37,737 nt of DNA, taken from assembly GCA_014799325.1 (NCBI GenBank), contig JAAVIE010000097.1, positions 1 to 37,737 on the forward strand, given 5' to 3'. The notes beneath the pieces are model-generated. The model was given only the letters and a program-made list of their open reading frames with translations. It made no database searches and was not told where the DNA came from. Of this stretch, positions 29,846-37,737 are shown in pieces. Position numbers and translations under genes: made by a program. The number at the start of each line of letters is the position of its first letter. Positions within the stretch are counted from its first letter, which is position 1. This DNA comes from Oscillospiraceae bacterium (GTDB lineage: Bacteria > Bacillota > Clostridia > Oscillospirales > Ruminococcaceae).

Positions 29846-30976
29846 TTACACCTTCCCAAAACCAAATTTCCGATTCTTATAATCAAGCAGCCACGCCGTT
29901 ATTTCCGTAAAACCATTATCCAACGAAATATCCAAAAGCTCCCCCAAGAATTTCTCCGAAATATCCCACCCCGCATTTTCGGCCATGGGCAGAAAACGGC
30001 ATAAATTCCGTTCCACGATCTCCACAAAAACATTTTCCTTATCAAACAAAGCAAAGCTGTCATATTTCAGTGCAAGCGCAAAAACATCATCACGAAGCGC
30101 GCTGTTCCAATCAAATCTTTCGCTGCCGGAAAACGCCTTTGTTACATCGCTTGAATGTGCAAGAGCCTGTATGACATTTTCCGCCGCAAGCTTTGGACAA
30201 TTACTGAAAACACTGCTCCACAATGATGTGGTGCTGTTTTGAAAAACCGCCTTTTCAAGCTTGGAACAACTCATAAAAGCTTTTTGACCGATCTTCCTAA
30301 GCCCTTGTGGAAATGTAACGGATCGTAAACCGCAGTTCACAAAGGCAAAATCTCCTATTTCTTCAAGACCGTCGGGAAATTCAATATTTTCCAAATTGCT
30401 GCAATGCCCAAACAAAGAGTCCTTGACCGATTTTATTTTTTTCGGAAGTACGGCTGATTTAAGGTTTCTGCACCCTCTGAACGCAAAGGGTCCGATATAT
30501 TCAAGCTTTTCGTGAAATACCACCGATTCTAAGCGTCTGCATTCACCAAAAGCGCCCTTTCCGAGATTTATTAAATCGGAAGGCAATATGGCAGACTTTA
30601 TGTTTTCGCAATAATGAAAGGCAAATCCGTCAATCAGTTCAAGTCCGCTTGGAAATAAAACTGTTTTCAATCTCATGCAAACATCAAATGCAGATGTTCT
30701 GATCGCTTTAAGGCTATCAGGGAGAATAACCGATTTTAGAGCAGTGCAGAAATAAAATGCGTTTTCTCCGATTTCCTTTATACCCTCCGAAATTTTTATC
30801 GAACACAGATATTTAGCCTCCGAAAACGCTTTTTGCCCAATGCTTATTACAGGCTTTCCCTTATACTTCGAGGGGATTTCCAATTCCGTGACCGAAGCGT
30901 CATCTTTCAAAAGAAAGTTTTTCAGAACATACCCATTGTCACATTCCTCAAATTGAAACATCTCGCCGATATCCAT
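29846..30976 (-). CDS. Type B LRR_5 protein
   Basis: MDIGEMFQFEEC...EITAWLLDYKNRKFGFGKV. Confidence 0.87.
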   Translation of the reverse strand: MDIGEMFQFEECDNGYVLKNFLLKDDASVTELEIPSKYKGKPVISIGQKAFSEAKYLCSIKISEGIKEIGENAFYFCTALKSVILPDSLKAIRTSAFDVCMRLKTVLFPSGLELIDGFAFHYCENIKSAILPSDLINLGKGAFGECRRLESVVFHEKLEYIGPFAFRGCRNLKSAVLPKKIKSVKDSLFGHCSNLENIEFPDGLEEIGDFAFVNCGLRSVTFPQGLRKIGQKAFMSCSKLEKAVFQNSTTSLWSSVFSNCPKLAAENVIQALAHSSDVTKAFSGSERFDWNSALRDDVFALALKYDSFALFDKENVFVEIVERNLCRFLPMAENAGWDISEKFLGELLDISLDNGFTEITAWLLDYKNRKFGFGKV

Positions 30977-30977
30977 A

Positions 30978-31736
30978 TTACACCTTCTCAAAACCGAATT
31001 TCCGATTCTTATAATCAAGCAGCCACGCCGTTATTTCCACAAAGCCATTGTCCACAGCAATATCCAAAAGTTTCCCCAAGCATTCCTCCGAAATATCCCA
31101 CCCCGCATTTTCGGTCATGGGCAGAAACCGGCATAAATTCCGTTCCGCGATCTCCTCAAAAACCTTTTCCTTATCAAACAAAGCAAAGCTGTCATATTTC
31201 AGCGCAAGCTCAAACACATCATCACGGAGCGCACTGTCAGCCCAAATAAGATCCACCGCCACCTCATGGCTCCAATAAACCTCCTCGGCGGCAAAGGGCT
31301 TGGTTATATCGCAGGAACGTGCAAGGCTCTGCATAACGTTTTCCGCCGCTATCTTGGGACAATCCTCAAAAACGCCAAAACCAAACTCCGTGTCCTTATT
31401 CCGAAAAATGACCCTTTCAAGCTCACTGCACCTCATAAAAGCCTCCGTATCAAGCTCTTTCAGACTTTCGGGAAGAGTAACTTCTCTCAGACCGCAGGAG
31501 TAAAACGCACTGTTTCCTATCTTTTCTATTCCCTCGGGAATACTAACACGGGTAAGAAACTTGCTCATAAAAAACGCAGCGTCGCCGATCTCCCTAACAG
31601 GCAGCCCGTTATATTCCGCAGGAATATCAACCTCGATGACAGACTGATCGTCACGCAAATTAAAGAGCTTAAAGAGCTTGATCCTATACCCATTATCGCT
31701 TTCCTCAAAACTAAAAAGCTCATCTAAATTTTTCAT
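30978..31736 (-). CDS. Short type B LRR_5 protein
   Basis: MKNLDELFSFEESDNGYRIK...ITAWLLDYKNRKFGFEKV; fewer LRRs. Confidence 0.82.
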   Translation of the reverse strand: MKNLDELFSFEESDNGYRIKLFKLFNLRDDQSVIEVDIPAEYNGLPVREIGDAAFFMSKFLTRVSIPEGIEKIGNSAFYSCGLREVTLPESLKELDTEAFMRCSELERVIFRNKDTEFGFGVFEDCPKIAAENVMQSLARSCDITKPFAAEEVYWSHEVAVDLIWADSALRDDVFELALKYDSFALFDKEKVFEEIAERNLCRFLPMTENAGWDISEECLGKLLDIAVDNGFVEITAWLLDYKNRKFGFEKV

Positions 31737-31756
31737 TATATGAAACACCCATTATT

Positions 31757-32476
31757 TCAAAATTTCCGATTCTTATAATCAAGCAGCCACGCCGTAGTTT
31801 CCACACATTCATTCTCGCCCGAAATATCCAAGAGCCCGCTGACAAGCTCCTCCGAAATACTCCACTCCGCATTTTCCACAAAAGGCAGCAGCTCGCAAAG
31901 ATCATACTCCGCAATTTTCCGCAAAATATCTTTCTTATCAAAAAAGGCAAAGCTGTCATATTTCAATGCCAACTCAAAAACATCTTCACGCAAAGCCTGA
32001 CCCCAGTCAAATTCAATGCCTGGCTCATAGTCCTCTTCCTTGACAAAAGGCTTCGTTATATCCAATGAACAAGCAAGGCTCTGCAAAATATGTTCCGCCC
32101 TTAGCTCGGAACAGCGGTCAAAAACGCCTAACTCAAAAACCACATTGTCGCCCAAAAACTCAACCTTTTCCAGGCAGTCGCATTCCGCAAAAGCATTTGA
32201 GCCTATCTCCCTAAGGCTTTTGGGCAAAGTCAGCGTCTTCATTCGGCAAAAGGCAAATGCTCCTTCTCCGATCTTCTCAATACCTTCGGGAATATTTACT
32301 TCGGTAATGTGTCCCAAAAACATAAAAACGTTGTCCTTGATCTCAGTTACGGGCTTTCCCTTATACTCCGCGGGAATGTCAACACGGGTATAGGATTCAT
32401 CATCGCACAAAATGTAATATGTAAGAGTATATCCCTTGTCATTTTTCTCAAATTCAAAAATATCGTCAATATTCAT
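31757..32476 (-). CDS. Short type B LRR_5 protein
   Basis: SD GGAGG then MNIDDIFEFEKNDKGYTLTYY...TTAWLLDYKNRKF. Confidence 0.85.
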   Translation of the reverse strand: MNIDDIFEFEKNDKGYTLTYYILCDDESYTRVDIPAEYKGKPVTEIKDNVFMFLGHITEVNIPEGIEKIGEGAFAFCRMKTLTLPKSLREIGSNAFAECDCLEKVEFLGDNVVFELGVFDRCSELRAEHILQSLACSLDITKPFVKEEDYEPGIEFDWGQALREDVFELALKYDSFAFFDKKDILRKIAEYDLCELLPFVENAEWSISEELVSGLLDISGENECVETTAWLLDYKNRKF

Positions 32477-32500
32477 AATAATTCCTCCAAACATAAAGCT

Positions 32501-33280
32501 TTAATTTTTAAAACCAAATTTCCGATTTTTATAGTCAAGAAGCCACGCAGTAATTTCCACAAAGCCATTCTTTAAGGAAATATCCAAAAGCTCCCCCACA
32601 CACTCCTCTGTGATGCTCCACCCCGCATTCTCGGTCAAAGGCAGCAAATGTATCAGATTTCTTTCCGTTATCTTCCTTAAAACTCTTACTTTGTCAAACA
32701 AAGCAAAGCTGTCATATTTCAGCGCAAGCTCAAAAACGTCATCACGGAAAGCGGCGTCCCAGTCAAATACCTTATCTTTCTTTACCTCCGAGCAGGTCTC
32801 GTTGTCAACAAATGGCTTTGTATGATCGCAGGAAAGCGCCAGCCCCTGCATAACGTTTTCAGCCGCTAACTTTGGGCATTTCCGAAAAACGTCGCAGTCA
32901 AACAACACCTTATCCCCCAAAAACACCACCTGTTCAAGATCGGCGCAGTCCGAAAAAGCTCCCGATTCCAATCTCTCTAAAGAGTAGGGAAGTATCACAG
33001 TCCTGACGCTGCTGTATGAAAAGGCGTCAATACCGATCTTCCGTATCCCTTCGGGTATGACCACCTCTGACAGACAGTCAGACAGTGCAAAAGCGTTGCC
33101 GCGTATCTCCGTTATGGGAAGCCCTCTGTACTTCGCAGGGAGACAAAGGCGTTCCCCTGCCGTTTTCTTGGTTATGACCGAAAGGGAAATAACATATTCG
33201 TCCTCTTTTTTCGCAAAAAACAGATATTTCTCTAATTCTATCATCTTTTCTTCTGTCGTTTCTCCCATTGTTTCTTTCAT
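32501..33280 (-). CDS. Short type B LRR_5 protein with repeat-bearing 5' leader; start codon uncertain (33280, 33268 or 33244)
   Basis: LEKYLFFAKKEDEYVISL...EITAWLLDYKNRKFGFKN. Confidence 0.8.
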   Translation of the reverse strand: MKETMGETTEEKMIELEKYLFFAKKEDEYVISLSVITKKTAGERLCLPAKYRGLPITEIRGNAFALSDCLSEVVIPEGIRKIGIDAFSYSSVRTVILPYSLERLESGAFSDCADLEQVVFLGDKVLFDCDVFRKCPKLAAENVMQGLALSCDHTKPFVDNETCSEVKKDKVFDWDAAFRDDVFELALKYDSFALFDKVRVLRKITERNLIHLLPLTENAGWSITEECVGELLDISLKNGFVEITAWLLDYKNRKFGFKN

Positions 33281-33344
33281 ATCGTTTCTCTCATTATTTT
33301 TTCCATATCGTTTCTCCCATTTTTTTCCATATCGTTTCTTCCAT
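33245..33344 (-). repeat. Four imperfect 24-26 bp tandem repeats, minus strand ATGGGAGAAACGATATGGAAAAAA
   Basis: In-register ATGs at 33344, 33320, 33294, 33268 (spacing 24, 26, 26) and 33244 (24). Confidence 0.9.
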
Positions 33345-35110
33345 TATTCCTCCGTATGCTTGAACCTGATACCATGCTCCATACAGTACTGCTCTGCCAC
33401 ACTTCCCTTGGGACAGTACACTGTCAGCTTTGGCAGCGCAGGCAGCGGCTTAACGGTAATGTATCTTGTTTCCTCAGTCACAAACCTTTTCAGCGATTTT
33501 GGCAGGTAAAGTGTTGTAAGATTAGAACTGTTGCTGAACACTCCCGCACCCAATTCAAGCACTCCCTCACATATCTTAACGGCAGTGAGATTTCCGCAGC
33601 TTGCAAAGGCATATTTTCCGACCTTTTTCACATTGCCGGGAATAGTGATCTCTTTCAGAGAACTGCACTCGTCAAAGGCAAAAGGTGCGATCTGCTCCAC
33701 ACTTTCGGGTATCTCGATCTCCTTAAGAGCCTTTAGAAAAGTGAACGCCCCACTGCCTATAAATTTAAGAGTTTGGGGCAATCTGATGCTTGTGATCTGC
33801 CTGCGTGACATCATCTGCTCATGGGTAAAATTAGCCATAACAGACCCTGCCCCGATGCCCGAAGCTCCCGCAAAAGCTCCGTTGCCGATAGCGGTAACGA
33901 TCCTTTTTCCTATCTTTTCGGGAACAACAACATCAAAGACATTCACACCCTTGTAGTTGGTGATAGTAAGGGTGTTTTCAAGCTCTCCCGACAGGTGAAC
34001 GGGTTCTTTGCCGCCCTCTCTTATGACAGGCGTGTCTGCCACCTCCTCCCACTTCTTAAAGCTCCAAATCCTGCTCATGACCTTTACGGAATCGGGAGCG
34101 GCGTTAAGCTCGGCAAGGGCTTTTTTCTCCGCCTTTTCCTGCTCTGCCTTAAAATCCGCAGTACGGTTTTTGAAATCCAGCAGAAAAGCTAAACATTCGG
34201 TGCGGCTATTATCCTGCGCATACTTTATCATATCGTCGCGGCGCTTTATATTGCCAAGCCAGCCCATTCCCTCAATAAGGGGAAGCAGATCAGCCGCGTC
34301 CTTATCTATCAGCCCTTTAATGATCTGCGATTTATTCAGCTTGTCATAATCAAAATTATCACGGAAAAATTCAAAGATCTCTTTATTAACAAAACGTTCC
34401 TTTGTGATCTCATATACTTTTTCGGTACAGTGGAATTTCTTTCCGTCCAGCTCCGCCGCCAACCCTCTCATTACTCTGAGATAATCCTCATCGGGCAGCT
34501 TGCCTGTCATAGAGCAGTATTCAAACCAATAGCTGTCCGTATATGCTCCGCCCTCTGTAATGGTTTTCTTGCGCGCCTCCGAAAGGGTCACGCCCAGTTT
34601 TTTAAGCTCCGATACAATAAAGTTATCTCCGCCGAATATAGCGTAAAAAAGCATATCTGAGGGATAAAAGGACAGCTTTTCCTTATTCTCACAAAGATAT
34701 TCTAAAACCTTTGACCTTTCCTCATCGGGGATCTGCTTTAAGGCGGTATTATCCTCTCTCTTGATCTGCTTCACCAGCTTAACTCCCTTAAAACAGCAAG
34801 CCCCCTTGATATGCTTTAAAATATTCAGCAGGCAAAGGGCATAATTTGAGCGGTAATTGTCGCTCCTCATTTTTACCAGCTCACGCCCTGCATAGCAGGT
34901 ATACTGCTTTTCCGTTTCCTCGGTTTTGGGAATATCAAAGCTTGCGCCCTTTTCTGCAAGCACCTTGACAATTTCAAGACCGCGAAAACGGCAGGCAAGC
35001 CCCAACGCCCTTGTGGAAAAATCCGCCATACCGATCTTATCGATAAACTCCGCCAATTCTTCGGGTGATTTGTTTATTACCGCATTTTCCAAAGCTTCAA
35101 CTCTGTTCAT
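33344..35110 (-). CDS. Type A ANK-like/LRR_5 protein
   Basis: ALENAVINKSPEELAEFIDKIG...EKGASF; FLLDFKNRTADFKAEQEKAEK; GSVAEQYC cap. Confidence 0.85.
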   Translation of the reverse strand: MNRVEALENAVINKSPEELAEFIDKIGMADFSTRALGLACRFRGLEIVKVLAEKGASFDIPKTEETEKQYTCYAGRELVKMRSDNYRSNYALCLLNILKHIKGACCFKGVKLVKQIKREDNTALKQIPDEERSKVLEYLCENKEKLSFYPSDMLFYAIFGGDNFIVSELKKLGVTLSEARKKTITEGGAYTDSYWFEYCSMTGKLPDEDYLRVMRGLAAELDGKKFHCTEKVYEITKERFVNKEIFEFFRDNFDYDKLNKSQIIKGLIDKDAADLLPLIEGMGWLGNIKRRDDMIKYAQDNSRTECLAFLLDFKNRTADFKAEQEKAEKKALAELNAAPDSVKVMSRIWSFKKWEEVADTPVIREGGKEPVHLSGELENTLTITNYKGVNVFDVVVPEKIGKRIVTAIGNGAFAGASGIGAGSVMANFTHEQMMSRRQITSIRLPQTLKFIGSGAFTFLKALKEIEIPESVEQIAPFAFDECSSLKEITIPGNVKKVGKYAFASCGNLTAVKICEGVLELGAGVFSNSSNLTTLYLPKSLKRFVTEETRYITVKPLPALPKLTVYCPKGSVAEQYCMEHGIRFKHTEE

Positions 35111-35200
35111 TTTTATACCGTTCCTTTCCTTTTCAAAAAACGCCTGAAACCCCCAAATTTTTATGTTATTTCAAGCTCTTTCAAGCCTTATCGGACCCTA

Positions 35201-36538
35201 TCAAACACTGTCATCTCTATATATAAAAGGCTTATTATTTTTCCTGCAATATTCTTCGGAATTGCTGCCCATTTCGACCTCAGTCAGCCTGTGATCGTAA
35301 TGAATGCCGCATCTCTCGCAGTACTTTTCCGCAAAAGACCCCTCTGAAACAATAATACCTGTAAGCTTGGGTTCTTTATTCCCCATATCAACTATATGGT
35401 GCCCTATATTTTTGACCGACTTCGGAATAACAACAGCCATAAGCTCATGACAGTGAGCAAAAACCGCGTCCCCAAGCGTTTCAACGCCTTCGGGAACATC
35501 TATGAATTTCAAAGAATCGCAAAAGTAAAACGCACGCCTGTCAATAGCCCTAACAGTTTGAGGAATAACGATCTTTTTCAGACAATGACATTCTGCAAAG
35601 GCATTTTCCCTGATCCTCTCCACACCTTCGGGAATATTCACAGATTCAAGCGATTTGCAGTTCCAGAACGCCCCTACCCCTATGGCATTGACGGTATCGG
35701 GCAGTGTTATGCTTGTAATAGCTTCCCTGACCTTTGCCGCTTCGGCAGTAACTCTGCGCGCAAAAGGACAAAAAGCGCTGTCATCAATGGCAGTAACGAT
35801 ATTCTTTCCTATCCTTTCGGGAACAACGACTTCCGTCCGCAGCCCCTTATATCCTGTTATGCTCAGCGTTCCGTCCTCACGCTTTTTAAAGCTCCACAGC
35901 TCTTTCAAAGCAGTGACAGAATCGGGAGCGGCATTAAGCGACCTCTGCTCCTTTTTCTCCTCTTTGATCCGTTCCTTTTCAAGGTCGGCAGTACGGTTCT
36001 TGAAATCCAACAAAAGGGTAGTACATTCGGGTCTTTCCTTTGCGTTAGCATACCCGATAAGCTCATCACGCTTTTTAGGCTGAGAGAGCCAGCCGCTGTC
36101 AAGACACACCTTCAAAAGATCTGTCCTGTCCGAATCAATAAAGTATTCCATAAGCTTCTTTTTGTTGATCTGGGAAGTATCAAAGCAATCTATAATACAC
36201 TTCAAAAGGGAAGTGCTTTTTATGTACTTAGGCACATTGCTCCCGAATATAGACTTGAAGTAAAGCATAGGCGCGTCCAACTCCTCACGAAACCGCCTTG
36301 CCGTTTCAATAAAGCTTTCCTCCTCCGCCTTCTGCATCTTAACACAAAAAGTATACAGTATCTGCGATACCGTTTCCATATCGTCCTTATTCTCCAAGGG
36401 CTTTTTATCCTTATAGGCAGTGAGGGAATAAACCACAATATCCGACAGCCTGACTCCTGCCCCTTTCAATTCCTTTACTGCCCTCTCATCATTGTGAAGA
36501 AGTGCCGTAAACAGCCTATCTTCCGCATATTCAGCCAT
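35201..36538 (-). CDS. N-terminally shortened type A ANK-like/LRR_5 protein with duplicated C-terminal cap
   Basis: Start at ATG36538 preceded by AAAAGGAGAG; lacks the roughly first 150 residues of other type A members; GSFAEKYC...GSNSEEYC. Confidence 0.78.
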   Translation of the reverse strand: MAEYAEDRLFTALLHNDERAVKELKGAGVRLSDIVVYSLTAYKDKKPLENKDDMETVSQILYTFCVKMQKAEEESFIETARRFREELDAPMLYFKSIFGSNVPKYIKSTSLLKCIIDCFDTSQINKKKLMEYFIDSDRTDLLKVCLDSGWLSQPKKRDELIGYANAKERPECTTLLLDFKNRTADLEKERIKEEKKEQRSLNAAPDSVTALKELWSFKKREDGTLSITGYKGLRTEVVVPERIGKNIVTAIDDSAFCPFARRVTAEAAKVREAITSITLPDTVNAIGVGAFWNCKSLESVNIPEGVERIRENAFAECHCLKKIVIPQTVRAIDRRAFYFCDSLKFIDVPEGVETLGDAVFAHCHELMAVVIPKSVKNIGHHIVDMGNKEPKLTGIIVSEGSFAEKYCERCGIHYDHRLTEVEMGSNSEEYCRKNNKPFIYRDDSV

Positions 36539-36599
36539 TTCATCTCTCCTTTTCCGCATAGCCGCAGCTGACAGTCTATCTTCCGCATTTTCGGGCTTA

Positions 36600-37737
36600 T
36601 CACTTCTCCTTTATCGCATAAGGCACATTGTTCCTCCTACAATATTTTTCGGCATAGCTTCCCGCAGGCACCATTACCGTTACATTCTCATCAAGAGAAA
36701 AAATATTCTGCGGCTCCATATCCTTGTGAGTAAAGTTTTTGATCTTCTTCACCGACACGGGCAAAGCTATGGATTTAAGGGAAATACAGCAGTAAAAGGC
36801 TCTTTCACCTATCTCCTCCACACCCTCGGGGATAACCACATTATCAAGCTCATAGCACCGCATAAAAGCCCGTCTGCCTATCTTTCTTACAGTGCTTGGT
36901 ATAGAAACGGTTTTCAGATTTTCGCAAACATCAAAGGTCTCCTCTCCGATCTCCTCCAATCCCTCGGGAAGCTCTATTGAAGCAAGCCTTATGCAGGCGG
37001 TAAAAGCCCAGGTACCCAATTCCCGCAAAGCGGAAGGCAATTTGATCTGCTCTAAATTCTGACAGGAATAAAAGGCATAGTCTCCGATCTTCCTTACTCC
37101 CTCGGGAATGTTAATATCCTTTAAATGAGTACAGCCCGAAAAGGCCCTGTTTCCTATCGCTTCAACAGTTTCTGGCAGGGTTATCTTTGTGATATTCTGC
37201 CTAAGTCCTATCTGCTCCGTTCTAAGTCTCGGCTTTTCGGTGGAAAAGGCCTGATCTCCAATCTCCCTTACAGTCATACTGCCTATCTTTTCAGGAACAA
37301 TAACTTCGGTGCGCTTGCCCTTATAACCTGTAATAATAACTCCGCCGTCCTCACGCTTTTCAAAGCCCCATATCTTCTTCATCTCCGTAGCGGAATTTGG
37401 GTCGGCGTTGATCTGCCGCATGATCCTCTTTTCCGCCCTTTCCTGCTCCGCTTTCAAATCGGCGGTGCGGTTCTTGAAATCCAGCAAAAATGCGGTACAC
37501 TCCGTCCTATCCATATCCGAGGCATACTTTATCATCTCGTCTCTTTTCCTGGGCATATTGAGCCAGCCTATCTCGGCGCATATTTTAAGGCAAGCCACGC
37601 TGTTTTCGTTGATAGCCCCGATCATAAACTGCTTTTGGTTCATTTTCTTCCTGTCAAAATGATCTATAACAAACCTGAAAATTTTGGGATCATACATGCG
37701 CTTCTGCTTAGGGTTACAGTTCATATTGTAATTTCCG
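36600..37737 (-). CDS. Type A ANK-like/LRR_5 protein, truncated by the window edge
   Basis: Frame open to the window end (GNYN before M37724); KKMNQKQ...FLLDFKNRTADLKAEQERAEK; GSYAEKYC. Confidence 0.83.
   Translation of the reverse strand, partial: GNYNMNCNPKQKRMYDPKIFRFVIDHFDRKKMNQKQFMIGAINENSVACLKICAEIGWLNMPRKRDEMIKYASDMDRTECTAFLLDFKNRTADLKAEQERAEKRIMRQINADPNSATEMKKIWGFEKREDGGVIITGYKGKRTEVIVPEKIGSMTVREIGDQAFSTEKPRLRTEQIGLRQNITKITLPETVEAIGNRAFSGCTHLKDINIPEGVRKIGDYAFYSCQNLEQIKLPSALRELGTWAFTACIRLASIELPEGLEEIGEETFDVCENLKTVSIPSTVRKIGRRAFMRCYELDNVVIPEGVEEIGERAFYCCISLKSIALPVSVKKIKNFTHKDMEPQNIFSLDENVTVMVPAGSYAEKYCRRNNVPYAIKEK

Noticed and set aside
25504-31018. Extended N-termini in the ORF track (e.g. 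MTIKIGKSGLERHK, MIIRIGNLVLGRCK)
   Set aside because: These are out-of-frame readings of the previous gene's conserved 3' end; starts at MDIDKLF-type ATGs have properly placed SDs.
23214-33300. Regularly spaced conserved DNA blocks resembling a CRISPR or integron-like array
   Set aside because: Spacing is about 0.7-1.2 kb and the blocks are coding (AWLLDYKNRK and LALKYDSFA); no short repeat-spacer structure or attC-like sites.
35396-36571. 391-aa plus-strand ORF in the LRR array and many smaller plus-strand ORFs there
   Set aside because: Antisense to LRR genes; repetitive reverse-complement LRR codons generate long open frames.
16656-37737. Diversity-generating retroelement as the source of LRR variation
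   Set aside because: No reverse transcriptase or template repeat is visible in the window.

Overview
Chromosomal window from a low-GC Firmicute, probably Clostridia/Ruminococcaceae-like (inferred from gene content and codon style; not verified). Left part (1-13.2 kb, mostly + strand): ordinary housekeeping and accessory genes. These include an AqpZ-like aquaporin, two divergent copies of an uncharacterised protein family, a membrane protein, an Rpn/PD-(D/E)XK nuclease plus a decayed copy of its 3' end, an ECF sigma factor fused to an extra domain, an AraC-type regulator, a prenyltransferase/toroid-like protein, XRE and SLOG (DUF1273-like) genes, a GntR-ABC transporter operon, a zinc-ribbon pseudogene, a NUDIX hydrolase and a nucleotidyltransferase. 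Then come minus-strand pckA and a MoxR-like AAA+ ATPase. Right part (16.6-37.7 kb): a co-directional minus-strand tandem array of 17 paralogous LRR_5 (BspA-like) genes with no recognisable signal peptides, ending 35 nt upstream of the MoxR ATPase gene. The array has two architectures built from the same parts. Type A (7 genes) is ankyrin-like helical module -> linker -> LRRs. Type B (10 genes) is LRRs -> the same helical module (motif AWLLDYKNRK). Many junctions are translationally coupled; the conserved C-terminal FGKA codons carry the next gene's Shine-Dalgarno; one member has a T7 homopolymer frameshift; one has a tandem-repeat 5' leader with TAATG/TAATG/ATGA stop-start overlaps. This MoxR plus intracellular ANK/LRR paralog array is the best candidate for an undescribed, diversifying system. 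No database search was possible; family names come from motif recognition.
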